Source: Clostridiales bacterium Firm_16
GTDB taxonomy: Bacteria > Bacillota > Clostridia > Saccharofermentanales > Saccharofermentanaceae
Assembly: GCA_001604185.1 (NCBI GenBank)
Contig: LVAV01000004.1
Coordinates: forward strand, 1 to 34,748
Length of the DNA: 34,748 nt
Direction of reading: 5' to 3'
Of the stretch, positions 1 to 8,960 are shown piece after piece (position 1 is the stretch's first letter; every line of letters begins with the position of its first letter). A model generated the notes under the pieces. That model was given only the letters and a program-made list of their open reading frames with translations, was not told the origin of the DNA and made no database searches. The position numbers were made by a program, and so were the translations under genes.

Positions 1-68
1 CTTCACAATGAAGTGGACCCCTGATTTATTTGCATAAGTTTTTACGGCAAAAAGTAGATGTCACGCGA

Positions 69-2177
69 TTAAGAAGGAACATCCTCGATATGCTTCAGTC
101 CATCTTCGTGGAACTTGTAGGCATAGTCTTTCAGTTTCTCACTGACGAAGGCCTGGTAGTTATCCATACGGATAAAACTGTTGACGCGGTCGTACCATTC
201 CGGATTTGGAGAAGCTTCTACGTAGAACAGGATCACGATCTGCGTCGGACCTTCGAACAGGATCTTGTCTCCGTATTTCCTGTCTGGGTCGAAGACCCAT
301 TCATCGATTTCCGCTGTATTGTTGCCCGGATACATTGCTGTCTGCTGGACGGCACGCATAGATCCTTCGAGAAGTTCGTCTGCGTAGGTGGTTTCCAGAG
401 TGATCATGCTGGCCTCATCGGAGATGCTGTCGAAGATCGTCTGAGAAAGAGGGAGGATATCGGCTGCCGGAATACCCGGGATATCGCTGTCTTCCATCTG
501 CAGGTTGATGTAGAAGAAACGTACGTTGCGCAGCGGCTCTTCCTGACGGACACGCTCAACGAAACAGAAGATAATCGGGAAACCATAGTTGTCCTTGAAG
601 ATCTCGCAGTCACCGGACTGACGCTCTGTGTCGAAAAGCCAGTTCCGCCATTCGTTATCTTCCACCTCGCTGTATCGGATACGACGGTGAAGAGTGGAAT
701 CCGGAACCAGCAGACGCTGCTTCATCTCGCCGGAGAAGTGCGGAGCGGCCGCCGACTCGAACTTGGACTGATCGTGATTGGTTGCCTCTATGATCTGCTG
801 GGCACGAATATTTGCGGTCTTAACATAACTTTCTTCACGAGCTTCGTAAACGATACGGATCATACGGAAAGAAACCAGATCGTAGGAGTTTCTGGCGTCC
901 TGATAGGCTTTCTCGGCCTGTGCTTCGGTAGCTTTCAGTTCTTCAAGTTTCTCGTTGCCGGCGTAGTCCTCAGTAAAGTAGACCTTCGGCAGAACCTGCA
1001 GGATCAGATTCTTCGTGACATATGGTCCGAAGGTACCCTTGATATAGGTGTCCAGGTCGACATGGATCGCATCCGCCTTACCCTTCAGCCAGTCAATGTA
1101 GGCATTGGCACGGTCGATGTGATCCTGCTTGATGGAATGTCCGTGAGCAACGGCATCGTCATAAAGCATGTACACAGTCTGGATCTCCTTGGCTGTCGCA
1201 TCCAGGAAGTAATCCCGGTAAGTAGGGAAGCCGTTCTCACCCGGAGCAGAGAGCATAGCGGTCGTCTTGTCCTTAAAGATATCTACACCGTTCTCCAGGA
1301 GAACATAGTGGTACATGAAACTGAACTCGGCATTGGAAACGTCCTGGTTTCCGACAGTCAAAGGACTGGCCAGACGTTCGTTAAGGTTGCCCAGAGAGAA
1401 GACGGACCAAACCAGAATGATGACAGAAACCACGGCCATGACGATCAGGAACATTCTCGGTTTCCAGTTGACTTTCTTTCCCTTCGAGGTCAGGGTCGCG
1501 TCGGATCTGCGAGTCGATGTCTCTTGAAAAATTGGCGCGTCCGGATCTTCGCTGTCAATGATGTTGTGCACCTCGTGCGCACCAAGAGCCATGGGGATCG
1601 GTTCGTCGATGTCCCAGTCCTGCGCCGGTTCGATGGATTCCAGCTTCGATTCAGAAGTGATTTCATCCTCCGATGCCTCAGTGATTTCGTCTGCGTCGGC
1701 TTCAACTTCATCCGCTGCCATGTCTGCTGCAGATTCATCGGTTGTCTCTGCTTCTTCGTTTTCCGTTGCTTCAACTGTTTCAGCTGATTCAGAAGTTTCC
1801 GCGGAATCCTCATCCTGCGTTCCTGCTGTTTCTTCAACTGCGGCCTCGGCATGATCGACAGAATCGATGATGCCCTCGGATTCAGCGGCTTCCAAAGAGT
1901 CGACTACTTCCACCACCGGAGCTTCTTCAACGGCGTCCTCGGACACGGCGTCTGCCGCAGCTTCGTCCACAGACTCTGTAGCAACGGGCTCTGCCACTGC
2001 TTCAGGTTCTTCGGCAACCGGTTCTTCTGCCACAGGCTCAACCGTAACAGGAACACCGTCGGGATCAATGGCGGCCGGCTGCGTAGCTGCTTTCGAATCC
2101 GAAGATGCAGAATTACTGCTGTCCGGAATCTGATTCTCTTTTATTTCTTCGTTTGCTTCGTTTTTCTTTCTTTTCAT
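69..2177 (-). CDS. Membrane-anchored PrsA/SurA-like foldase with long acidic N-terminal tail
   Basis: 702 residues. Residues 1-235 are a low-complexity region rich in Glu, Ala, Ser, Thr and Val, strongly acidic. It is followed by basic residues (KGKKVNWKPR, 232-241) and one membrane segment at about 242-262. The part after the membrane segment begins with a SurA-N-like helical region (from LTVGNQDVSNAEFSF) and continues through a stretch resembling a parvulin beta strand (SYDLVSFRMIRIVYEA). This fits an extracytoplasmic peptidyl-prolyl isomerase/chaperone that helps exported proteins fold. The parvulin part is divergent, so catalysis is uncertain. The positive-inside rule puts the acidic tail in the cytoplasm. 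ATG at 2177 is preceded by AAAGG at suitable spacing. The gene lies 39 bases downstream of the lipid kinase gene on the same strand, so the two are probably co-transcribed. Family assignment rests on pattern recognition only. Confidence 0.75.
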   Translation of the reverse strand: MKRKKNEANEEIKENQIPDSSNSASSDSKAATQPAAIDPDGVPVTVEPVAEEPVAEEPEAVAEPVATESVDEAAADAVSEDAVEEAPVVEVVDSLEAAESEGIIDSVDHAEAAVEETAGTQDEDSAETSESAETVEATENEEAETTDESAADMAADEVEADADEITEASEDEITSESKLESIEPAQDWDIDEPIPMALGAHEVHNIIDSEDPDAPIFQETSTRRSDATLTSKGKKVNWKPRMFLIVMAVVSVIILVWSVFSLGNLNERLASPLTVGNQDVSNAEFSFMYHYVLLENGVDIFKDKTTAMLSAPGENGFPTYRDYFLDATAKEIQTVYMLYDDAVAHGHSIKQDHIDRANAYIDWLKGKADAIHVDLDTYIKGTFGPYVTKNLILQVLPKVYFTEDYAGNEKLEELKATEAQAEKAYQDARNSYDLVSFRMIRIVYEAREESYVKTANIRAQQIIEATNHDQSKFESAAAPHFSGEMKQRLLVPDSTLHRRIRYSEVEDNEWRNWLFDTERQSGDCEIFKDNYGFPIIFCFVERVRQEEPLRNVRFFYINLQMEDSDIPGIPAADILPLSQTIFDSISDEASMITLETTYADELLEGSMRAVQQTAMYPGNNTAEIDEWVFDPDRKYGDKILFEGPTQIVILFYVEASPNPEWYDRVNSFIRMDNYQAFVSEKLKDYAYKFHEDGLKHIEDVPS

Positions 2178-2216
2178 ATTCTCGTACCTTTCACATTTGG
2201 CCGCAAATGGATTCGG

Positions 2217-3134
2217 TCAGCTTTCTTCTTTCGGGACGATCAGAGTCAGAGCCTGGGGAAGACACTTGATGGTGACGGGGAGGAGAGGCCCCTCTTCGCC
2301 GTCCAGATCAAGGCGTACCTGCTGATCCCCGACAGCTGCAATATCCAGATGATCGGTCTGGAAATAAAGCACACTGTCGTCAGACATATGACCGCCGACT
2401 ATATATTTTCCAATCAAGGGCAGGATCTGCCCCGGTTCGAGTTTGCTTAGGATCAGGACGTCCAGAAGACCGTCGGAAAGCTGTGCCTTCGGGAAAAGCT
2501 TCCGGATACCGGCCACGCTGCGGCTGTTGGATACCAGGAAGACCAGGACGTCTTTTCTATATTCACTGCTTGAGGTTGCGAAATATAAAGGGATGCTCTT
2601 GAAAAGGGCAGAAGGTGCTTCTTTGGCCCCCTCGATCACATATGCCAGAGAACCCAGCGATGTCTTGGCTGAGGAAGGAACCTTATAGGCTACATCCGTC
2701 ATCAGGCCACCGGCCAGCACATTCAGGAAGTAGGAGTCGCCGGCCTGGCCGACATCGACATCCATTTTGTTTCCGTCGATCAGCATTCTTGCAAATGCAG
2801 AAGGGTTAGTCGGCAGATTCAGAGCGGTGGCGAAATCGTTGACCGTACCGCCGGAAAGAATGGCCAGCGGTGTCTTGGAACCGCCTTCCATCAGGCCGCT
2901 TACCACTTCGTTGATGGTGCCGTCGCCGCCCACCGCGATCACCATATCGAACTCGCCCGGCTTCAATTCATAAGCGAAACGCTTGGCGTCATTCTTGGCT
3001 CCGGTGTAGGAAATATCTGCCCGCTCGATGGCATCTGATTCGGAAAGATAGTGCAGAATATCCCCGACGACCAGTGCGTTGGCCTGTCGTCCGGAAGATG
3101 GGTTAAATATGATTTTGATCCGTAATCTGCTCAC
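2217..3134 (-). CDS. Diacylglycerol kinase family lipid kinase (DgkB/YegS type)
   Basis: About 305 residues, the usual length for the soluble DAGK-catalytic family. Visible motifs are the N-terminal IKIIFNPSSGRQ, the nucleotide-binding GGDGT within VIAVGGDGTINEVVSGL, and LAILSGGTVNDFATAL. These enzymes phosphorylate diacylglycerol or related lipids at the inner membrane face, recycling lipid left over from lipoteichoic acid and membrane-derived polymer synthesis; the exact substrate cannot be read here. Start choice: a TTG at 3140 abuts the GAGG and leaves no spacer, whereas the GTG at 3134 sits six bases after GAGG (3141-3144), so I use the GTG. It is the first gene of a two-gene minus-strand unit with the foldase and is divergent from the YfhO operon. 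Confidence 0.9.
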   Translation of the reverse strand: MSRLRIKIIFNPSSGRQANALVVGDILHYLSESDAIERADISYTGAKNDAKRFAYELKPGEFDMVIAVGGDGTINEVVSGLMEGGSKTPLAILSGGTVNDFATALNLPTNPSAFARMLIDGNKMDVDVGQAGDSYFLNVLAGGLMTDVAYKVPSSAKTSLGSLAYVIEGAKEAPSALFKSIPLYFATSSSEYRKDVLVFLVSNSRSVAGIRKLFPKAQLSDGLLDVLILSKLEPGQILPLIGKYIVGGHMSDDSVLYFQTDHLDIAAVGDQQVRLDLDGEEGPLLPVTIKCLPQALTLIVPKEES

Positions 3135-3166
3135 GAGCAACCTCGAAATATACTATAAATATTCAA

Positions 3167-3195
3167 GTTATACTGTAACATAAATGGTTTGTTAA
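3167..3195 (-). promoter_or_regulatory. Sigma-A-type promoter of the lipid kinase / foldase unit
   Basis: Read on the minus strand: TTAACA (3190-3195), a 17-base spacer, then TATAAC (3167-3172). Each hexamer differs from consensus at one position. The -10 lies about 30 bases upstream of the chosen GTG start at 3134. Confidence 0.6.
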
Positions 3196-3279
3196 TTCCA
3201 TTTCGGGCAGATTACAAGATTGTCGAAAGCGAACTGCCCACGACTTTTGAAGCCCCCGCCGACACAATGAAGAGAAAGT

Positions 3280-3310
3280 TTGTGCGAAATTTGCATCGAT
3301 GTGATACAAT
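3280..3310 (+). promoter_or_regulatory. Extended -10 promoter of the YfhO operon
   Basis: TGATACAAT at 3302-3310 is an extended -10 element (TGn + TACAAT). A poor -35 candidate, TTGTGC (3280-3285), lies at a long 19-base spacing, so the extended -10 probably carries recognition. It is 44 bases upstream of the ATG at 3355. Confidence 0.45.
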
Positions 3311-3354
3311 AATGCGTGCTACTTATATACTTTATAAAAAAATGAGGATGGCAT

Positions 3355-6204
3355 ATGATTCATTCGCGTAGAAAACTGTTCCGGAAATATTGCGAGAACC
3401 AGTTTTACATATATTCTTTTTTTGTACCGGCATTTATCCTTTTCATCGTGTTCCTGATCCTTCAGGTCCACCCCCTCGGATCCGGCAAAAACATGGTCCT
3501 GACTGTGGACTGTTACCACCAGTATGCGCCGTTCCTGGTTGAGCTGCGTAACAAGCTCCTGTCCGGAGAGAGTCTCTTCTTCTCCTGGAATGTAGGTATG
3601 GGTACCAATTTCTGGGCGGTCTTTGCCAACTATTCTGCAAGTCCCCTGAATCTTCTGGCGTTGCTTTTCCCACCGAAATATGTGGGTGACTGTGTTGCCC
3701 TTCTGGCCATTCTGCGTGTCGGTTTCTCCGGCCTTTTCATGTCGATCCTTCTCAAAGAGTTCGATAAGAAGCGTAAAGACCTGCTTCTGGTTGGATTTTC
3801 TTCCTCGTACGCGCTCTGTGGCTGGGCTGCATCCTATTTCTGGAACATCATGTGGCACGATGCCGTCATGCTCCTTCCGCTGATCGTCTACGGTCTGATC
3901 CGCATGATGCGTGACAGGAAGCCGCTGCTGTACTGCCTGTCCCTGGCAGTTTGCCTGATCTCCAATTTCTATTCCGGATACTTCGTATGCTTGTTCCTGG
4001 TGTTCTATGCACCGATCTGTTATATCCACATCACCGAGAAGATCAACATCAAGAACTTCTGGTCGGCGGTATGGCGCTTCGCCGTATATTCCGGAATCGC
4101 CGGCGGACTTTCCGCGTTCCTGACATTATCGACCTACATCACGCTTCAGAAATCCTCAGCCACCGGCGGTGAATTCCCGAAGCAGTGGACCGTCATGAAC
4201 GACCTCTTCGACTTTATCAGCCGCTTCTTCGTGGCGTCCAACCCGAACATCCGCGACGGTATGGCCAATGTATACTGCGGCATTTTCGTTGCTATGCTGG
4301 TACCGCTCTTTTTCCTTTGCAAAAAGATCCGGCTCCGTGAGAAGGTGGCCTATGGTGTGGGCTTGCTGATCATGTACATCAGCCTCAGCAGCCGCATGAT
4401 GACTTACATCTGGCACGGCTTCCATTTCCCGAACCAGATCCCGTTCCGCCAGGCATTCCTGATTTCATTCCTGGTAGTGATCATGGGATACCGGGCCCTT
4501 CGTAATCTCAAATCTTTCACCAAGACCGAGCTTCTGGTGCCTTGCCTGTCCATGATCGCTTACCTCATTCTTTATGAGAAGATCGGTGAAGGTCAGGAAG
4601 GCTATATTGCCATGGGCTGCTCTCTGCTGTTCCTGTTGATCTATACCGGAATGGTCCGCATGATCGGCAATGCGCGCAAGAGTTCCATGTTCCAGCAGAT
4701 CGCTCTTTTCGCCGTGATCTTCTTCGAACTTTTTGCTTCGACCGGTGCCACGGTCGGCATGGTAGCTGCTCACGAAGGTTTTACCGGATGGGATTTCTAC
4801 GGCTCACATTTCGATGAGATCCAGACCCTGATGGAGAATGCCGAAGCCCAGAGCGAGCATGGATTCGAAAGATCCGAGATCTATCCGGCCTATATCTGTA
4901 ACCAGCCGGCCCTATATAACATGAAGGGTATTTCGATCTTTACCTCCACCGCAAGAGAGAGCTTCGTCAAGTTCATCCGGAATCTGGGATTCCATAATAA
5001 CGGCATCAACAGCATGCGTAACTTCGGTCTCACCGAGGTCACCGGTACGCTCTTCGGTGTACACAACCTCTATGACCTTAAGGACAATTCTCCGGTGCCG
5101 ACTTGTTTTGAAAGAGTAAACGAAGACGACGGATCCCCGATCCGCCAGTTCGTCAATCCCGATGCTCTGGCTCTCGGCTACATGGTCGACGAGGGTATCC
5201 TGGATTACCATATGGATCAGACCTCCGTTCCGTTCCTTTCTACCAATGCTTTCGTGAAGAGTATGGGAGTCGGCGGAGATGTATACGAACCGATGGAACT
5301 TGCTTTCAACTCCGTTGAAGACTTGAAGGAAGCCGGCGGCGCGGCCCGTACCGGATACAAATTTACATTCGAGAAGAAGACGGCGACCCTGATGTTTACC
5401 GTCAACGATACTCAGCCCAACGATCACCTGTATCTGTATCTGGTTTCCAGCAAGGCGCCGAATGTCACCATCAACGACCAGAAGAAGCATTCTGACGAGA
5501 ATTCCGAGACAAAGATCGGTGCCCGTACTTACCAGATGATCGACCTGGGTTACTGCAAAGCAGGTTATTCGAAACTGATCACTTTGAAGTTCAACGACGA
5601 TGACCTCAATGGCAACATGTGGGTACAGTGTGCCCGTGTTTCTGAACCGACATATAAGGAAATGTGCGAGGTGCTCAGCGATGAGCAGATGCGCGTACTT
5701 TCCTATGACTCCACTCATGTAGAAGCCACCGTCACAGCCAAGAAAGACGGCGCCCTGTTCCTGTCCATTCCTTTCGATGAGAGCTGGGAAGCAGAAGTGG
5801 ACGGTATGCCGGCGACCCTCGAAGCAATCGACGATGCATTCATGGGAATCCGTCTGAAGGAAGGAACGCACAGCATTAAACTGACATACCATCCTTCGAA
5901 ATTCAAGCTCTGCTGCCTGATTTCCTTTGCCGCACTGGGTGTGCTTGTGGTCCTGACGATCATCCGCAAGATCCGTGAGCATTTCGCTCTGAAGAGACGT
6001 TTCGGAATGGCTGCAGCCGGATCCGACGAGATGGAAATCGACGGCGAGTATACCGATGAGAATGAGAACGAGGAGACACCGTCCGACAATCCGTCGACGG
6101 AGGAGCCTGATGATAAAAAAGCCGAAACCTCTTCGGAAACCGAAGAAGCTTCGGAGGAGAAAGAATCCGATAACGGATCCCGGGAGGGAACAGAGGAAGC
6201 ATGA
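3355..6204 (+). CDS. YfhO-family polytopic membrane protein, first of two tandem paralogs
   Basis: 949 residues. An N-terminal membrane segment (about 20-38) precedes the family signature: a first extracytoplasmic loop with LTVDCYHQYAPF (D52), then FFSWNVGMGTNFW and NYSASPLNLL. Roughly a dozen hydrophobic segments follow, then a large extracytoplasmic beta-rich region, the typical ESWEAEVDG...EGTHSIKLTYHP ending, and a last membrane helix (about 845-862). The C-terminal tail of about 70 residues is cytoplasmic and very rich in Glu, Ser and Thr. YfhO proteins have a GT-C-like fold and are linked to sugar decoration of cell-surface polymers such as lipoteichoic acid; the substrate here is inferred only. 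GAGG six bases before the ATG supports the start. The stop overlaps the next start by 4 bases (ATGA), so the pair is translationally coupled. Confidence 0.9.
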   Translation: MIHSRRKLFRKYCENQFYIYSFFVPAFILFIVFLILQVHPLGSGKNMVLTVDCYHQYAPFLVELRNKLLSGESLFFSWNVGMGTNFWAVFANYSASPLNLLALLFPPKYVGDCVALLAILRVGFSGLFMSILLKEFDKKRKDLLLVGFSSSYALCGWAASYFWNIMWHDAVMLLPLIVYGLIRMMRDRKPLLYCLSLAVCLISNFYSGYFVCLFLVFYAPICYIHITEKINIKNFWSAVWRFAVYSGIAGGLSAFLTLSTYITLQKSSATGGEFPKQWTVMNDLFDFISRFFVASNPNIRDGMANVYCGIFVAMLVPLFFLCKKIRLREKVAYGVGLLIMYISLSSRMMTYIWHGFHFPNQIPFRQAFLISFLVVIMGYRALRNLKSFTKTELLVPCLSMIAYLILYEKIGEGQEGYIAMGCSLLFLLIYTGMVRMIGNARKSSMFQQIALFAVIFFELFASTGATVGMVAAHEGFTGWDFYGSHFDEIQTLMENAEAQSEHGFERSEIYPAYICNQPALYNMKGISIFTSTARESFVKFIRNLGFHNNGINSMRNFGLTEVTGTLFGVHNLYDLKDNSPVPTCFERVNEDDGSPIRQFVNPDALALGYMVDEGILDYHMDQTSVPFLSTNAFVKSMGVGGDVYEPMELAFNSVEDLKEAGGAARTGYKFTFEKKTATLMFTVNDTQPNDHLYLYLVSSKAPNVTINDQKKHSDENSETKIGARTYQMIDLGYCKAGYSKLITLKFNDDDLNGNMWVQCARVSEPTYKEMCEVLSDEQMRVLSYDSTHVEATVTAKKDGALFLSIPFDESWEAEVDGMPATLEAIDDAFMGIRLKEGTHSIKLTYHPSKFKLCCLISFAALGVLVVLTIIRKIREHFALKRRFGMAAAGSDEMEIDGEYTDENENEETPSDNPSTEEPDDKKAETSSETEEASEEKESDNGSREGTEEA

Positions 6205-8960
6205 GGTCTCTATCTAAGAAAAACCGACTCCTGTTTTCGGATTCGAAAACGAAGCTGTACCTTCTCGCAGTGATCCTGATCCCGGTCATCCTGCTGCTGA
6301 TCTGCGCCTGGGTGTTGAAACTCGCACCTTTCGGCACGGCGATCTTTATGCCGGAATCTCTTCAGGACAAATACCTTCCTGTAATTTCAGAACTGCGCAG
6401 AAAGATCCTCAGCGGAGATTCTCTGTACTTTACCTGGAACAGTGGCGGTGGAACGGATTTCATGAATCTGATTACCTGCTACGGAGCAAGTCCCTTGAAC
6501 GGATTATATCTGTGTTTCTCAGAAGCCAGTATCCCGGCAGTTACTGAAGTTATCTTCATTTTGAAAGTCGTGCTGGCCTCATTAGGCTTCTGCATGCTTC
6601 TTTGGAAGAAGGAGAATCTTCTTTCTCCCGTAAGTGTTGCGTTCTCCGTGGCCTACGGACTTTCCGGTTTCATGGTCACATTCTTCGAGGAACCTTGGCT
6701 TCTCGACGCAGCCGCACTGCTGCCTTTTATGGCTCTGGGTCTTTACTTCCTGGTACATGGCAAGCATCACTGGCTCTTCAGTGTTTCTCTCGCCTTGATC
6801 CTGATTGCATCCTTCCAGGTAGCACTTTATGTCCTGGTTATTGTTTTCATGCTTTTACTGCTCTTGATTATGGAAGCTAAGGGCGAGCCGGGCTTCGACC
6901 GCAAGAGAAGAACCATATGGAAAGATTTTGGATTTCATTTTGCACTGGCTCTGGGAATCTCGTCTTTTATCTGGTTCCCGGGTATCCGTGCGCTGTTGAC
7001 ATCTACAGTTGGAAATGCAAGATTGGATCTGTCCAAGGATATCGATATGCGCATTAAGATCTGGGATGTTTTCGAGCGCCTTTCATTCGATGCATATCCT
7101 TTCCAGACCACAGAGTCCATGCAGTACCCGAGTCTGTACTGTGGAATCTTCAGTGTTCTCTGTGTGATCTTCTACGGCTTTTCGAAAGTGCGATTCAAGG
7201 AGAAACTATACTCCTTCAGCGGTCTTCTGGTGATCTATCTTCTGATGGCCAACAAATTCCTGGGATTCTTTATGAATATGGGTCACTTCCCGACATCGAG
7301 CACGTATCCCCAGGCTTTCCTGCTGATCTTCCTGATCATGTACATGGGAGGTCGTGCACTGGCGGGTGACGGATTGCATCTTCCGGTAAGATCGATACAG
7401 GCGTCGACCGCATTTCTGGTCGTGTACATGATCATTCAGGTGGCGATCTCCAATGAAGTGGATTATACAGATTTCAGTATCTATATGGCAGTGGCTTTCC
7501 TGACCGCATACTATATCTGTGTACGCCGCTTCCAGGCGGCACCGGAGCAGAAGCGATTCTGGTTGACGCTTCTGGCGGCGGTTATGATCACAGAGACAGC
7601 TGTGGGATTTATTCATCCTCTCAAGAAGCGCTACATCGTCAAATCCATGAAGAACTCGGTGGAAGATTCAGAATTCTCGGCTGCCAATGCAGCCAAGAAG
7701 AGTCTGGTGCCGAATAAGAATACGGCCGAATGGGTTTACGAACTGTCCGGTTCGGTTAAATATCGCGAGCCGGATAAATCCATCGTGGATTCTTTCGCAT
7801 CTGTGCGTCAGGATCTGGAACCCGGCGGACGTGTGCTTCTTTCTTCCTCGGAGATCAAGAATTACGGACTGCTTTTCGGCGTTCCGTCCCTGGACTCTAC
7901 CTACTATATCCAGGACAGAAAATATGCGAGCGCACTCAAGAAGCTGGGTGTTTCTCTGGCTTCGGACGAAATCGATCCGGCAGACGATCTTTCTGAGATC
8001 ATGAGACGTCTTTTCCATATTCGTTCTCGCTTGAATAACGAAGAACTGGTCTGCCAGAGAGAAGATACGGTCGAACCCTCTTCGCTGGGATACTTTACTG
8101 CATCGGAAGATATTTACGAATCTTTCCAGTACTCGCTCTCTCCCATGGATGCACAGAGACGCCTCGTTACGATCTTTTCTGACGGAGATCCGTATAAGGA
8201 TGAGAAGTATACCGATCTGGAATTCCGTAATGTTAAGCATAATGATGACGGATCTTTCCAGATATCTTCCGTAGACGGAGAAATGTCCGAAGCGGAATTC
8301 GAGATCGAGACGGACTATAATATTCCTATATATTTATATTGTGATGCTACGCAGAAACTGATCTATGAGATCACGCACTATGACAGTAACGGAGAAGAAG
8401 TGTTCACGACTTCCCATTACGATGCACAGGGACAGATCATTAAAATGGATGAGACGGTTCCCGGAGGTGCCAAGCGCCAGGTACGGCTTCTGTTCTCCTC
8501 TCCGAAAAAGGAGAAAGTACATTTCCAGGTTTTCTCCGCAAATGAGCAGAACCTTACGAGTTTCCAGAAGGCCCTTACTGATTCGGCGCTCCGTATCTCG
8601 TCGATCTCTTCGACCAAAGTGGAAGGTGACATTACTTCTACTGCATCCGGACACCTGATCTTTACGATTCCCTATAATTCGAACTGGAAGGTAACTGTGG
8701 ATGGATATGAGACCAGTACGTTCCATGCCTGTGATACTTTTCTGGCCATCCACTTGACCGAAGGGGAACACCACGTTACTATGAAGTACGAACCTTATAA
8801 CATGACAGAAAACATCCTCGCTTCTGCGATGTTCCTGATTCTGGCATTCGCCTTGTCCGGACCCTCGTCTCCCTGGAAAAAGAAGAAAGGGCAGAAGCAG
8901 CAGGAGAAAACCGGCGTGACAGAAGAGCAGACAGAAGATAGGGGAGAACAGGAGCAATGA
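6201..8960 (+). CDS. YfhO-family polytopic membrane protein, second paralog
   Basis: 919 residues with the same architecture as its upstream neighbour: N-terminal membrane helix (19-39), a first loop, LYFTWNSGGGTDF and CYGASPLNGLY, many membrane segments, a beta-rich extracytoplasmic part ending in NSNWKVTVDGYET and EGEHHVTMKYEP, a last helix and a Lys/Gln/Glu-rich cytoplasmic tail. When the two proteins are aligned on the shared Y-x-P-x-x-x-ELR stretch, the Asp of the first copy (D52, in TVDCYHQY) falls on Ser, with Glu (E52) next to it and Asp (D56) nearby. The putative catalytic site has therefore changed. This copy may act on another substrate, or work as a partner of the first. Its ATG overlaps the upstream stop and its own stop overlaps the exonuclease start. 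Confidence 0.9.
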   Translation: MRSLSKKNRLLFSDSKTKLYLLAVILIPVILLLICAWVLKLAPFGTAIFMPESLQDKYLPVISELRRKILSGDSLYFTWNSGGGTDFMNLITCYGASPLNGLYLCFSEASIPAVTEVIFILKVVLASLGFCMLLWKKENLLSPVSVAFSVAYGLSGFMVTFFEEPWLLDAAALLPFMALGLYFLVHGKHHWLFSVSLALILIASFQVALYVLVIVFMLLLLLIMEAKGEPGFDRKRRTIWKDFGFHFALALGISSFIWFPGIRALLTSTVGNARLDLSKDIDMRIKIWDVFERLSFDAYPFQTTESMQYPSLYCGIFSVLCVIFYGFSKVRFKEKLYSFSGLLVIYLLMANKFLGFFMNMGHFPTSSTYPQAFLLIFLIMYMGGRALAGDGLHLPVRSIQASTAFLVVYMIIQVAISNEVDYTDFSIYMAVAFLTAYYICVRRFQAAPEQKRFWLTLLAAVMITETAVGFIHPLKKRYIVKSMKNSVEDSEFSAANAAKKSLVPNKNTAEWVYELSGSVKYREPDKSIVDSFASVRQDLEPGGRVLLSSSEIKNYGLLFGVPSLDSTYYIQDRKYASALKKLGVSLASDEIDPADDLSEIMRRLFHIRSRLNNEELVCQREDTVEPSSLGYFTASEDIYESFQYSLSPMDAQRRLVTIFSDGDPYKDEKYTDLEFRNVKHNDDGSFQISSVDGEMSEAEFEIETDYNIPIYLYCDATQKLIYEITHYDSNGEEVFTTSHYDAQGQIIKMDETVPGGAKRQVRLLFSSPKKEKVHFQVFSANEQNLTSFQKALTDSALRISSISSTKVEGDITSTASGHLIFTIPYNSNWKVTVDGYETSTFHACDTFLAIHLTEGEHHVTMKYEPYNMTENILASAMFLILAFALSGPSSPWKKKKGQKQQEKTGVTEEQTEDRGEQEQ

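Noticed and set aside
30..1787. Long plus-strand open frame antisense to the foldase gene
   Set aside because: It mirrors the codon bias of the minus-strand gene, has no ribosome site and a composition unlike a protein.
4912..5982. 356-codon minus-strand frame within the first YfhO gene
   Set aside because: Antisense shadow without ribosome site.
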